DNA of 64,000 nucleotides from SZUA-36 sp963749115 (GTDB lineage Bacteria > Pseudomonadota > Gammaproteobacteria > Xanthomonadales > SZUA-36), in contig CAVVLP010000009.1 in assembly GCA_963749115.1 (NCBI GenBank), forward strand, positions 1-64,000, written 5' to 3'. The translations under genes were made by a program, and so were the position numbers. The notes beneath the pieces were generated by a model. That model saw only the letters and a list, made by a program, of their open reading frames with translations, did not search any database and was not told the DNA's origin. Positions within the stretch are counted from its first letter, which is position 1. Each line of letters begins with the position of its first letter. Shown here one piece after another: positions 26,728 through 38,500 of the stretch.

Positions 26728-27507
26728 CTAGTCCTTTTTACCGGCAGACCATTGTGATGCCGCCAATATACCCCGTAGTATGTTGATTTCATTCTGATCC
26801 GGCCGCGCACGATTGAATAATCGACGCATGCGCGCCATCAGGCGCTTGGGCTGTTCCGGGTTCATAAAACCGATATCCAGCAAGGTCTGCTCGAGATGAA
26901 CGAAAAACATTTCCATCTGGCCGGCATCCACCGGTTCCCAATCCGATGGGGCCAGCACGGCGCCCGCACCACCAATCACCGCCATTCTTAACTCATACGC
27001 CATCAACTGAACAGCCTGCGAGAGATTCAGAGAACCAAAGTCGGGGTCGGTATCAACATGTACCAATTGGTGACAACGCTGTATTTCGTCATTGGTCAGA
27101 CCGGCACGCTCCTGGCCAAACAAGATCGCTATATCCTGACCATGGTTTTCTGCCAAAACGCTTTGCGCAGCCGAGCGCAAGTCCATTTGCGGCATGGGCA
27201 GGCTGCGTAAACGCGCGCTGGTACCCATCACCAGGCTGCAACCGTCCAGTGCAGATTCCAGCGAATCATGAACGACTGCCCGTTGCAGCAAATCATCGGC
27301 ACCGGAGGCCATCGCTGTTGCTTCATGGCATGGAAAAGTCTTCGGATTCACCAGGTGCAGATTCGCCAGTCCCATGACTTTCATGGCCCTTGCGGTGGCA
27401 CCAATGTTGCCGGGATGACTGGTATTGATCAATACTATGCGTATATGTGACAAACGTGCTGCCACCTGTGCTTCGCTTCTGGTATCCTGTGCCGCCTTCG
27501 AGTTCAT
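26728..27507 (-). CDS. trmJ: tRNA (cytidine/uridine-2'-O-)-methyltransferase TrmJ
   Basis: A SPOUT-family methyltransferase that modifies position 32 of tRNAs. From ATG 27507 (MNSKAAQDTR) the length is 259 residues, matching the family; the longer open frame upstream has no homology-like content. Motifs: VLINTSHPGNIGATARAMK, the knot LFGQERAGLTNDE, and NLSQAVQLMAYEL. Divergent from suhB with 30 bp between starts, the arrangement also found in enterobacteria. Confidence 0.94.
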   Translation of the reverse strand: MNSKAAQDTRSEAQVAARLSHIRIVLINTSHPGNIGATARAMKVMGLANLHLVNPKTFPCHEATAMASGADDLLQRAVVHDSLESALDGCSLVMGTSARLRSLPMPQMDLRSAAQSVLAENHGQDIAILFGQERAGLTNDEIQRCHQLVHVDTDPDFGSLNLSQAVQLMAYELRMAVIGGAGAVLAPSDWEPVDAGQMEMFFVHLEQTLLDIGFMNPEQPKRLMARMRRLFNRARPDQNEINILRGILAASQWSAGKKD

Positions 27508-27537
27508 AGATTCATACTCAATTAAGGTTTTATAGCC

Positions 27538-28336
27538 ATGGCCCATCCAACAATCAACATCGCTATCAATGCAGCCCATATCGCCGGCGACCTGATGCGT
27601 CAGGAATTCCCCAAAGTGGCCAGCATTCCCGTGACCCAAAAGGCACGGCATGACTATGTTACTGAAATTGACAAGTCCAGCGAAGCGCAAATTGTACGTG
27701 AAATTAAGCGTTATCACCCGGATCATGCGTTCCTCGGAGAGGAAGGCGGTTCACAGGGTGAAAGTGACCATGTCTGGATTATTGATCCACTCGATGGAAC
27801 CAGTAATTACCTGCATGGCATGCCGCATTTTGGTATCTCCATTGCCTTACAGGTCAAGGGTCGTACCGAACACGCGGTCGTTTACGATCCCATGCGCGAT
27901 GAAATGTTCAGCGCCAGTCGTGGTGGCGGTGCACACATGAACAATACCCGTATCAGGGTATCAGCACGCATTGTCTCTGGATAGCGCCATCGCAGCCACC
28001 GCATTTCCATTCCGTCAGCGTGGCATGATGAGTGTCTACACCGGAATCTTCAGTGATGTGTTTAAAAAAATAGAAGACATTCGGCGAAATGGCGCCGCAT
28101 CACTGGATCTCGCCTGGGTGGCCGCGGGACGGATGGATGCCTATTTTGAGATCGGTTTAAAACCCTGGGATGTCGCCGCCGGTGCATTACTGGTCAGGGA
28201 AGCCGGTGGTGTTGTCACCGATTTCGATGGCAATGATTCAGTGGAGACATCACACTCAATCCTCGCGGCACCTTACAAACTGATGACACCGTTGCGTAAA
28301 ATTATCGAGCCACGCTGGGCCAAGGCAAAAAAATAG
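27538..28336 (+). CDS. suhB: Inositol-1-monophosphatase, one frameshift
   Basis: A magnesium-dependent phosphatase of about 265 residues, in bacteria also a Nus-complex factor for rRNA transcription. Metal-site motifs are FLGEEGG, VWIIDPLDGTSNYLHGMPHF and, after the shift, KPWDVAAGALLVREAGG. A +1 shift near 27960-27970 separates NNTRIRVS from LDSAIAATAFPFR. Next to trmJ as expected. Confidence 0.92.
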
Positions 28337-28360
28337 GACTCGTACGCAACAGCATTCCTC

Positions 28361-28376
28361 CCCCGCTCTCGCGGGG
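28361..28376. terminator. Small GC hairpin between suhB and secF
   Basis: CCCCGC-TCTC-GCGGGG forms a 6-bp GC stem in the 88-bp convergent gap. There is no U-tract on either side, so it is only a possible bidirectional end. Confidence 0.35.
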
Positions 28377-28424
28377 AAGACACTTCTAGAGGTTCATTTA
28401 ATTCGCGGGTACCTGGGAATAAAA

Positions 28425-29364
28425 TTAGGGCCTGGCGTCGATCGTCGCGCCCTCTTTTTCCACTTCCATCAGGTCGTACTTGCTCACACCCAGCAACAGC
28501 AGGGCAGAACTCGCAACATAGATGGACGAGTAGGTACCCACTACGACACCGACAATCAGCGTAAACGCAAAACCGTGAATGATCTCACCACCGAAATAGA
28601 ACAAGGCAAAAAGAACCAGCAAGGTGGTGGTTGACGTCATCAGGGTGCGTGAAAGCGTTTCATTGATTGAGGTGTTAACCACTTCAATCGGCTGACGTTT
28701 ACGGTAACGCGGGAAGTTTTCGCGAATACGGTCAAACAACACGATGGTGTCATTCAGCGAATAGCCCACTACCGCCAGGATGGCCGCAACGACAGTAAGA
28801 TCGAACTCGATTTGCACCAGCGATATGATACCCATACTGATGGTAATATCATGAAACAGGGCCGCCACAGCGCCTACTGAAAAGCGCCACTGGAAACGGA
28901 ACATGACATACAAGAACACACCAACCATCGCATAGATAACCGCCAGTATGCCCTGCTCTGCCAGTTCTTCACCCACTTGCGGTCCAACAAACTCGACGCG
29001 GCGCATTTCAATTTCACCTTCAACACCCTGGCTCAAAGCCGCCAGCACCCGGGTGGATAGTTCGGCGCTGCTTTCTTCCATTTCGGAGGGCGGGATACGC
29101 ACAACGATATCGGTTGCGGCGCCAAAAGTCTGTACCACCGAGTCAAACCCCGCATTGGCCAGGTTTTCACGTACTTCATTGGTATCCGGTGCCGACGGGT
29201 AACCGACTTCAATCAGCGTACCACCGGTGAAATCCAGTCCGAAATTCAATCCGCGTCATTGTCAGCGAAGCAATTGAAACAACAATCAGGATGGCTGAGA
29301 AAACCAGCGCAATATTACGCCGGCTCATGAAATCGATATTGGTTTTGCGATTCAGAAATTTCAT
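28425..29364 (-). CDS. secF: Protein translocase subunit SecF, one frameshift
   Basis: An inner-membrane partner of SecD that uses the proton gradient to aid protein export. Starting at ATG 29364 (MKFLNRKTNIDFMSRRNIAL), TM1 is interrupted by a +1 shift near 29250-29255, after which LNFGLDFTGGTLIEV follows. Later motifs VGYSLNDTIVLFDRIREN and STTTLLVLFALFYFGGE identify SecF. Corrected length about 312 residues with six membrane segments. Lies 10 bp after secD. Confidence 0.94.
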
Positions 29365-29373
29365 GCTAATACC

Positions 29374-31206
29374 TTAAATTGCCAACTTACGAACACGTTT
29401 CTTACCACCATAAATCAGATTTATGACGGCCCGTGTGCCCATAATTGCAGTAAACATTGAGGTAACGATACCCAGTGACAGGGTAACCGCAAAACCCTTG
29501 ACCGGGCCCGTTCCAAACAGGAACAAAACAAATGCTGCGATCAATGTCGTGATGTTGGCATCCGCGATGGTTGAAAATGCTTTTTCATAACCCGCCCGGA
29601 TACTTGCCTGTGGTGTATTGCCATTGCGTATCTCTTCACGAATACGCTCGAAAATCAACACGTTGGCATCAACCGCCATACCGATTGTTAATACGATACC
29701 CGCGATACCCGGCATGGTCAGGGTTGCGCCCAGCATCGATAACAGGGACATCAGCAGAACAAGGTTTGCAAACAGTGCCAGGTTGGCGACCAATCCAAAA
29801 ACCCTGTAATAAACGGCCATCAGGACCAATACCAGGCAAAAGCCGATGACGACGGCTTTGAAGCCCTTGGCAACGTTGTCTGCACCGAGGCTTGGGCCGA
29901 CTGTGCGTTCCTCAACAATTTCCATCGGTGCCGCGAGTGCGCCAGCCCTGAGTAACAGGGATAACTGCGAAGCTTCCCGGATAGAACCCAGACCGGTGGT
30001 CTGGAAGCGTTTACCGAAAGGCTCACGTACTACGGCAACACTGATCACATCTTCAATCTTGCTGCCATTGGGTTTCTGTTCGATGTAAACAACCGCCATG
30101 CGGTTGCCCACGTTATCGCGTGTAAAGTCCAGCATACGTTTTGAACCCACACCATCCAGGGTCACGCTAACCGAAGGCTGCCCGCTTTGCTGGTCAAAGG
30201 ATGCGGACGCACCGATCAACTGGTCACCGGAAACGATCAGGCGCTTTTTCAGCAGGATCGGATTGCCGTTATCATCGGTGTACAAACGGGACTCAGGTGG
30301 GACACGGCCGGTTTGTGAGGCGGTAAATGCATCATTGCTCTCATCAACGGCTCGATATTCCAGCGTGGCTGTTGCACCAATGATCTTCTTGGCTTCAACC
30401 GTATCCTGTACACCCGGCAACTGTACGACCACGCGGTCAGCACCCTGTTGTTGGATGACGGGCTCAGCCACACCCAGTTCGTTTACACGGTTACGCAGGG
30501 TGGTTATGTTCTGTTTAAGGGCGGTCTGCTGCAATTCCAGCAACTGCTTTTCCTGCACCGTGGCAGAAATACCAAAGGTTTCACCTGCCGGCAACTCGGT
30601 GATATTCAACCCCTGCAGGCTCTGATCCGTTCGCAGGAGATTCAAGGTCCGGTCACGATCTTCAGCGGAGCGTAGCATCGCCAGCAGTCCGTTACCTTCA
30701 TGGCGGACAGATACATAACGTATACCATTGTCACGCAGCACTGAACGGATATCATCCACGTATCGATCCAGTTGCTGGCTTCGCGCTGTATCCATATCGA
30801 CCTGCATCAGGAAGTGCACACCACCCTGTAAATCAAGACCCAGCGTCATCGGCTTACCGCCGATCGCGCGCAGGCCATCAGGAGTGGCGTGGGCAAGATT
30901 GAGCGCAACCACATACGAATCACCCAATGCCTTGCGAACCACATCGGCCGCTTTGATCTGATCTTCAGCGTTTTTGAACCGATACAACAGGCGATTACCC
31001 TGCTGTTCGCTACTATTGAAGCTGATTTGCTCAACCAGCAGTGCATCATCGATATTGGTGGTCAACTCTGCGGGCAGTTCAAAGCCACGTGCTGAAGTGA
31101 TCTGCAAAGCAGGGTCTTCACCGTAAAAATTGGGCAATGCATAGACTATGCCCACTGTTACGACAATAAGTATCAGCAGGTACTTCCAGATGGAATACTG
31201 GTTCAT
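29374..31206 (-). CDS. secD: Protein translocase subunit SecD
   Basis: A 610-residue protein with TM1 at residues 7-25, a large periplasmic P1 domain that includes LGLDLQGGVHFLMQVD, and a C-terminal block of five membrane helices with AGIVLTIGMAVDANVLIFERIREE. Length and the order yajC-secD-secF are standard. Confidence 0.97.
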   Translation of the reverse strand: MNQYSIWKYLLILIVVTVGIVYALPNFYGEDPALQITSARGFELPAELTTNIDDALLVEQISFNSSEQQGNRLLYRFKNAEDQIKAADVVRKALGDSYVVALNLAHATPDGLRAIGGKPMTLGLDLQGGVHFLMQVDMDTARSQQLDRYVDDIRSVLRDNGIRYVSVRHEGNGLLAMLRSAEDRDRTLNLLRTDQSLQGLNITELPAGETFGISATVQEKQLLELQQTALKQNITTLRNRVNELGVAEPVIQQQGADRVVVQLPGVQDTVEAKKIIGATATLEYRAVDESNDAFTASQTGRVPPESRLYTDDNGNPILLKKRLIVSGDQLIGASASFDQQSGQPSVSVTLDGVGSKRMLDFTRDNVGNRMAVVYIEQKPNGSKIEDVISVAVVREPFGKRFQTTGLGSIREASQLSLLLRAGALAAPMEIVEERTVGPSLGADNVAKGFKAVVIGFCLVLVLMAVYYRVFGLVANLALFANLVLLMSLLSMLGATLTMPGIAGIVLTIGMAVDANVLIFERIREEIRNGNTPQASIRAGYEKAFSTIADANITTLIAAFVLFLFGTGPVKGFAVTLSLGIVTSMFTAIMGTRAVINLIYGGKKRVRKLAI

Positions 31207-31243
31207 GAATCAGTCTCTAATTTTAAGTGGTAAACGCTAAATA

Positions 31244-31567
31244 TCAGGCGGACTTGATCGTGCCCTTCGGCATGACATTGGCGACAGCTTGACGTTGCAG
31301 CTTGATTTGTAGATTGTCGGCCAATTCCAGCGTAACAAAAGAATCCGATACGTCGGTGATTTTCCCTAACAAGCCACCATTGGTTATCACTTCATCACCC
31401 TTGCTCAGCTGTGAAACCAACTGCTTATGTTCCTTTGCGCGCTTCATCTGAGGCCGGATCAGCATAAAATAGAACACGGCAAAAATGACGATTAACGGAA
31501 GAAAACTCATCAGGCCACCCGGTGAAGCAGCGTCCTGGGCATATGCATTTGAAATAAAGAAGTCCAT
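31244..31567 (-). CDS. yajC: Preprotein translocase accessory subunit YajC
   Basis: From ATG 31567 (MDFFISNAYAQDAASPGG) it has 107 residues, a single membrane helix (SFLPLIVIFAVFYFMLIRPQ) and the cytoplasmic GDEVITNGGLLGKI motif. The longer frame starting at 31603 is not needed. It is part of SecDF-YajC. Confidence 0.95.
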   Translation of the reverse strand: MDFFISNAYAQDAASPGGLMSFLPLIVIFAVFYFMLIRPQMKRAKEHKQLVSQLSKGDEVITNGGLLGKITDVSDSFVTLELADNLQIKLQRQAVANVMPKGTIKSA

Positions 31568-31737
31568 GTTTACTCTCTTTTTTATCCCTTGGGATTTTCC
31601 CAATATTATGAACAGATTTGGATTGTTACCAATCTAAGTGGGGCCCCTGTTTCAATTTTCAAACAGTCCGGCCAAAACCCAACGCGCAATTATAAGCCAT
31701 GCGGAAGCATAAAACCGCCGTTTTTGTTGATATTCTT

Positions 31738-32833
31738 TTAGGAATATGATTCCAGAAACTGCGTGGCATATTCAGCCAGGGTTCCATTCTCAATCGCCCT
31801 TCTCAGACCTGCCATCAATTGCTGGTAGAAATACAGGTTATGAACGGTAGCCAGGTGAGGCCCCAACATTTCCCTGCAACGATCCAGGTGCTTCAAGTAA
31901 GCCCGTGAGTAATTCTGACAGGTATAACAATCACAGTCCTCATCAATGGGCCGGGTATCCATGGCGAAACGCGAGTTGCGAATTTTAAGCACACCGCGTG
32001 AGGTAAAATAATAGCCGTTACGCGCATTGCGGGTTGGCATGACACAATCGAACATATCGACACCGTGAAGAACTGCCGCAATAATGTCCTGTGGCCGCCC
32101 TACCCCCATCAGGTAGCGGGGTTTGTCTGCTGGCAATTCCGGCAGCGTATAACCCAGTACCAGTTCACGTTCATGTTCCGGTTCACCAACTGACAGCCCA
32201 CCAATGGCGTAGCCATCAAAACCGATCCCTGTCAGCGCCTGTGCCGATTGCTGACGTAATCCTTCGTACATACTGCCCTGGACGATACCAAACAACGCAG
32301 CACTGCTTGTCGCCATGTGCTTCGCGGCAACGCTGCGCCCAGCGCATGGACATCTCCATGGACTCCGCTGCCTGCTGCTCGGTGGCCGGATAAGGTGTGC
32401 ACTCGTCGAAGCACATCACGATATCTGATCCAAGGGCCGCCTGCACTGCCATTGATTCTTCCGGGCCCAGGAACACCCGGGCCCCATCGACAGGCGATGC
32501 AAACGTTACACCCTTCTCGGTAATTTTCCGCCGTTCGGACAAACTCCAGACCTGGAAACCGCCGGAATCCGTCAAAATCGGTCTCTTCCACTGCATAAAA
32601 TCATGCAGATCACCGTGAGCCCTGATGACTTCGGTCCCCGGACGCAACATCAGGTGAAAGGTATTACCCAAAAGAATTTCAGCACCGGTATCACGCACCG
32701 CCTTTGGTGTCATGGCCTTGACTGTGCCGTAGGTACCCACCGGCATAAATGCAGGTGTTTCGACACGACCCCGGTCAAAGGATAGACGGCCACGCCGGGC
32801 CTTACCATCGGTATTCAGTAATTCAAATTGCAT
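31738..32833 (-). CDS. tgt: tRNA-guanine transglycosylase, one frameshift
   Basis: It exchanges G34 for preQ1 in queuosine tRNAs. From ATG 32833 (MQFELLNTDGKARRGRLSFD) to MRWAQRCREA, then a +1 shift near 32310, then ALFGIVQGSMYEGLRQQSA onward. The catalytic Asp lies in LTDSGGFQVWSL and the zinc site is in DCDCYTCQNYSRAYLKHL. Corrected length about 364 residues, normal. Two upstream in-frame ATGs (32881, 32851) are less likely by family alignment. Paired with queA. Confidence 0.94.
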
Positions 32834-32937
32834 CGGTTTCCCGGGGTTCATTGAAAGCGGGTTAATCGCATATTCTGACACTCAAACCCGTATATTGCAC
32901 CAGCACTGAAAATCCTGGCGCAATACACGAACTTCAG

Positions 32938-33954
32938 TCAGGTAAGCAGCATCGCATCGCCATAACTGAAAAACCGGTAACCTTGCCCAACTGCATGCCG
33001 GTACGCTGCCAGTGTTTGCTGATGTCCGGCAAACGCACTGACCAGCATCAACAGGGTGGACTCGGGCAGATGGAAATTGGTGATCATTGCATCCACAACA
33101 CGGAATTTGTAAGGCGGGTAGATGAATATTCTGCTATCACCGGAAAACGGTTTCAATGAACCTCCCTGCGCGGCGGTCTCAAGACTGCGTACTGCAGTTG
33201 TCCCGACTGCGATGACACGCCCACCACGAACCCGTGTCTCAGCAATGGCGTCACAGGCGGATTGAGAAACCTCCAGCCACTCGGCATGCATCAGGTGATC
33301 TTCAATATCATCCACGCGTACGGGTTGGAATGTCCCGGCACCGACATGCAATGTGACCGTTGTGGATTGAATACCCGCATCTTTCAACTGGTTCAGCAGG
33401 ACCTGATCAAAGTGCAGTCCCGCTGTAGGTGCTGCCACGGCGCCGGGTGTTTCGGCAAATACGGTCTGGTAGCGACGCCGGTCGGCCTCATTATCTTCGC
33501 GTGTAATATAAGGTGGCAAAGGCATATGGCCGAGACTCTGTAGCAGAGCCATCAAATCAGCATTGACAGACTGCAGATGGAAAAAACCATCCTGCCGCCC
33601 CAGCACCAGCAACTCACTTCCGTCTTCCAGCACCAGTTTTCCACCTGGTTTCGGGGATTTGCTGGCCCGCACCTGGGCCAGGCATTCATTTTTGCTTAAC
33701 AGGCGTTCGACCAGGATTTCTATCCGTCCACCACTGGCCTTAAGGCCATACAAGCGTGCAGGAATGACCTCTGTGTTATTGAACACCAGCAGATCACCCG
33801 GATTCAGCAAGGCTGGCAGGTCATTGAACTTTCTGTCGCTTAACTGGCTGGACTGCCTGTCAAAACATAACAGGCGACTCGAACTGCGTTGCGCCAGTGG
33901 TCGCTGTGCGATCAACTCCGCCGGTAATTGATAGTGAAAGTCTGTGCGCTTCAT
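32938..33954 (-). CDS. queA: tRNA preQ1(34) S-adenosylmethionine ribosyltransferase-isomerase
   Basis: 338 residues from ATG 33954 (MKRTDFHYQLPAELIAQRPL); the frame extends 14 codons upstream without family similarity. Motifs RLLCFDRQSSQLSDRKFNDL, VFNNTEVIPARL, TAGLHFDQVLLNQL and NFHLPESTLLMLVSAFAG are typical. It transfers the ribosyl group of SAM to preQ1, the step after Tgt. Confidence 0.96.
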   Translation of the reverse strand: MKRTDFHYQLPAELIAQRPLAQRSSSRLLCFDRQSSQLSDRKFNDLPALLNPGDLLVFNNTEVIPARLYGLKASGGRIEILVERLLSKNECLAQVRASKSPKPGGKLVLEDGSELLVLGRQDGFFHLQSVNADLMALLQSLGHMPLPPYITREDNEADRRRYQTVFAETPGAVAAPTAGLHFDQVLLNQLKDAGIQSTTVTLHVGAGTFQPVRVDDIEDHLMHAEWLEVSQSACDAIAETRVRGGRVIAVGTTAVRSLETAAQGGSLKPFSGDSRIFIYPPYKFRVVDAMITNFHLPESTLLMLVSAFAGHQQTLAAYRHAVGQGYRFFSYGDAMLLT

Positions 33955-34101
33955 TAATATCCTGATTGTCTCAAAGTCATAGGCTGAACCGGCCATTGTC
34001 TCCTAAATTTTAAATGTGTCGCTATTATCCTTTAAAAGGATACCTTGCCCCACCATAATGACGACGCAATTCTGTTTTTAAAGTACCGAGAGAAAATTTC
34101 G

Positions 34102-35377
34102 ATGAACAACAACCTCGAACAGGCGCAGGAACTTGACCGGCGAGATACCTTAAGTGGTTTCCGCGAGCCAGTTCTGCATTCCCAGAAAAGCTGATGGCAG
34201 TGAGCAATTGTATTTCTGCGGTAACTCCCTGGGCTTGCAACCAAAAGCAGTCAGGGCCGCCGTGCTCGAAGAACTTGATGCCTGGCAACATCTGGCCGTG
34301 GAAGGTCACTTCAAGGGTCAACGCCCATGGTTGTCATACAATGATTTACTGCGCGGGCCAATGGCCGAATTGGTCGGTGCCAAACCGCGGGAGGTGGCTC
34401 TGATGAATTCACTGACCGTCAACCTGCACCTGATGATGATCAGTTTTTACCGGCCAACGGGTCGACGCAAGAAAATCCTGATAGAGCAGCAGTCCTTCCC
34501 GTCTGACCGCTACGCCGTGGAATCTCAAATCCGCATGCATGGGCTTGACCCGGCCGAATGCCTGGTTGAAATCGAACCACCAGCCAATAGCCGGACAATC
34601 GACGAGACAGCCATCGAGGACTATCTTGCCGAACATGGCGAGCAGGTGGCACTGGTACTGTGGCCCGGTGTGCATTATGCCAGTGGTCAGTTTTTTGACC
34701 TGACCCGTATTGCAAGGTCAGCTCATTCTGCCGGTGCACTTTGTGGTTTTGACCTTGCGCATGCGGTGGGAAACGTACCGTTGAACCTGCGTGAATGCGA
34801 TGTCGATTTCGCTGTCTGGTGTACTTACAAATACCTGAATTCGGGTATGGGATCAGTGGCAGCTTGCTTCGTGAATGAAAGACATGGTGAGCACGATGAC
34901 CTTACCCGTCTGCATGGTTGGTGGGGCGCCCACCCGGAATCACGCTTTCTGATGGGGCCTGAATTTGTGCCCGCCGAAGGGGCTGAAGCCTGGGTCTTGT
35001 CCAATCCACCTATCCTTGCCATGGCACCGATAAGGGTTGCGCTGGACATGTTTAAACTGGCAGGTATGACCGCATTGCGCGAGAAATCTGTCGCCATGAC
35101 AGCTTATCTGGAACAACTGATCCGATCCGAACTGGACGACTCGCTTGAGATCGTTACACCGGCGGAGCCTGAACGACGTGGGTGTCAACTTTCCCTGCGT
35201 GTGCTGGCCGGGCGTGATGCCGGAAGAGCCTTGTTTGAGCAACTCGAAGCGGCAGGCACCGTACCCGACTGGCGCGAACCGGATGTGATCCGGGTAGCGC
35301 CGGTTCCGATGTACAACCGGTTTGAGGATTGCTGGTTACTCGTCAAGCAGGTCAAGGACTTTACCTGTAAAACCTGA
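34102..35377 (+). CDS. kynU: Kynureninase, one frameshift near the start
   Basis: A PLP enzyme cleaving kynurenine to anthranilate and alanine in tryptophan breakdown. The start at ATG 34102 (MNNNLEQAQELDRRDTLSGF) is in another frame; one extra C at about 34165 (GAGCCAG) breaks FREQFCIPRKADGS. Then LYFCGNSLGLQPKAV, the PLP region CGFDLAHAVGNVPL, and the lysine in VWCTYKYLNSGMGS follow. Corrected length about 424 residues. No other kynurenine-pathway gene is in the window. Divergent from queA, convergent with the subtilase gene. Confidence 0.93.
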
Positions 35378-35544
35378 CCGGGCTAAACGCAGCTTTGCCC
35401 GCAGCATTTGCCGCGAAGGTCCCGGACCCGGCGGCCTATTGGCAGGCTACCGGTGCTGTCAGTTTTATCGTGTCATCAGTACGATCAACAGAACCACTCA
35501 AAGGCGATTGCAGGACGTAATCCAGGTTCCAACTCATACTATTT

Positions 35545-38500
35545 TCACTCGGTAATATCCCTGGTAAACAGGCCTACGGTATCAATCGTGATGGCTTTTT
35601 CTGCACATACCGCACAAAAACCATCGAACTGGAGTAAGCCTGCTTCGGGATTGGTGGAACTTTGCGGTTCCGGTGCGCCAATCAACCAGACCGGTTTACC
35701 GGAATCATCATAAATGTAGTGCACAAATGCCTGCGAAGTCTTGTTTACAACCACCGTGGCGCCACCGACACCATCCGCTGTGCGAGACCAAAGCCCGTTA
35801 TAACTACGCTCGGTACCATCGACTTCCGGGCAGATCTGGGGCAGGCTCGGACGCTCCCTGTCGCTGCCATTTTTTCCAAATAATACAAAGGAAAAAATTG
35901 AATCATCCTCAGCCAACAGGGTGACCGACACATGACCCACGGGAGTCGACTGTTGCAATAATCCGTCGTTGGTAAAACGCAGCAATTCCGCTACCCACAC
36001 GTTACCTACCGGCTCCGGAGCGGAAGCCAGGTACCAGGCAGGTTTGCCATCATCGTCATAGGTATACCACAGGAAAGCGCGGTAACCACCACTCGATGAG
36101 TAGTCATAACCCTGGCTTAGATCCTCCCTGGAAGAGGCCTGCCATAAGCCGGCCCGTAAGGGTATGGGTGTGCCTGAGAAGTCTAAATCTGCCCTGATTT
36201 CAACACTCGCGTGGGCGTTGCTGCTGTTCTTGAGCACCGCGAACCATCGACCTGGAACAGCATTGATGCCGGTGGACGTCAGCGTGGGACCCGTGTCGCC
36301 TGAACCGGTAGCCGAGGCCAGCGGTCCGCCGCTCATATCAGGCGCAGTAACAAAGGGCGCATTTGTAAATGCGTCATCGAAGTCTACCCGGTACAACTCG
36401 AGCGCAAGGGCCGCGTTTTGTCCGCTATCGGCACCTGTTGCAGATGTCGAAATAGTAAATGACTCTGTCCCCGGTGGTATATCGAAGTAAATGCGGTCAT
36501 GCGTACCGCCGCTTTCGACTGTTAGACCACGATTTACGCCATCCATCAATACAAGCGTTTCCGGGTCCGCTATACCCGGGCTTGAAAAAGATGACCGGAA
36601 TAATACCAATGTTATTTGGCGTTTCACGACGTGTTCCGATACCAACGGCACCGATCAGTTCAGTACCGGGTACGGCACCCACATTATCCCAGGACACACG
36701 TACTTTCTGGCTTGCGCCGGCGGCCACGATTCCGCTGCCACTTGCCGTCAAAGGCATAGCTGTGTCATGACTCACCACTGCGGATTTCAGCGTGGCCGCA
36801 TCCTGTGGGAGCGTGGCTTCCCAGTTCTGAACCATGACCCAGTACTCACCGGCGACGGGACTGAATAAATCGCATAACTCTATATCCGTTGGGGAGGTAC
36901 TGGCGCAGAGCTCTTCACTTTCCTGGGCTTTACCATCGCCATTGGCATCCAGACCAACAAACAGGTCCAGGTCTGCAGATGTTGAAGGCAGTGTTTCAGT
37001 GTGCAGCCACAATGTACCTTCAGGTACCGTGTGCCATACCGTCATCACACCTTCACCACCATCATAAGGATCGTCATCGGTCGGATCCTGGGGCAGGAAT
37101 TCTACCGTTTCAGTCGGAACAACCAGGCCGCCACTGGTGAAGGTGGCATCCGGCATGGCGGATAGCCCACTCAGCTCAAACTCCTGCCAACCGGAGATAT
37201 CATCGCTGTTAATTATCCATTCAAACGGCAATTCACCGCCATCTGCAAAAACCGCCACGGGAAATACGGCATCGGGGAGCCCATTTGAACTGAGCCGCAC
37301 CTCACCATATACCCATGCACCCACCAATTCGGACTGGCTCAGATCAATGTTTATAGTCAACTCCCGGCTGGCGTCCTGCGCCAGCGTGAAATTCGCCGGT
37401 GAAACACTGACAGATACTCCGTTGGCAAACCCTGTAGTCGTTGCACTCCAGGACGCGCCACCTGCCAAATCGGTAACGGTGCGTTGAAAAGCGCAGGAGG
37501 TGCGGCAAACCGAATCAACAAGACCCGGCAAATTCAAATCCCTGGGGTCGCCACCCTGATCGGGATCTGCCGCAAGAAAATCACTTTCGGTTTCATCCAG
37601 GTACAAACCCGTATTCACCGCTTGATCCAGACGCGGTCTGCCGGCACCGCGTTTGAAGGTTGTCGCTTCTGAGCCGTTAAAATCAATTGCCAACTCCGGT
37701 GTGGCGGTCATCATCAATGCCGATGAAATCATCGATGGTGTCCAGTCAGAATGAACGGACTTGAGCAAAGCGGCGCCGCCTGTTACATGTGGTGAAGACA
37801 TTGAAGTGCCTGTCAGGAATGCAAAATTGTTACTAACACTGCCGGCACCCAGTATCTCTGTGCCCGGCGCAATGAGATCGGGTTTCAAAACATTCTGGAT
37901 GGGTGGCAGACCGGGCCCGCGTGAACTGCTATTGGCTATTTGATCGCCAGCTTCCGCGATATGGAATATTGAAAAACCACTCAGGCCGCCCTGGTGATCG
38001 GATCCGCTTGCCAGCCAGGTGCGCAATTCATCACTGTTTTTAAGACCCAGGTGGGTCGCCGCCAGGCAATGATCATCGGCGACAATATCCTCACCCCAAT
38101 CATCGGTATTGGCCAGGATATAACCGCCGGCCCCGGCCAGTTGAAGGTTTTTTCCCTTCTCTACACGACCGTAGGTGCCTCGATCACAGACCACGATTTC
38201 ACCACTAAATGTTCCGGGCGCAAATGGATTACTCAAGCCGGTATTGCTGGCACAATCCTGCCCTGACTGAGGTTCCCCGGTACCGCAAAGCGCGTTTCCG
38301 TAATCCTTTGCATGGACGATTTCTCTGACACCAATGCCATCTGTGAAGCTGGCACCAATCAGGGCGTTGGGGGGTGGTGTATCACCACCGCTGAGACTTT
38401 CTAATGCGCTTGCAAATACCCGGTCATGGGTGGCATTTCCGACCGCGGTAATCCAGGGTGCATTGGCCGGTGATCCGATAGTACCGGCATTGGGGCCTGC

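Noticed and set aside
28361..28376. Strong bidirectional terminator between suhB and secF
   Set aside because: Only a 6-bp GC stem with no U-tract on either strand, kept as a low-confidence feature only.
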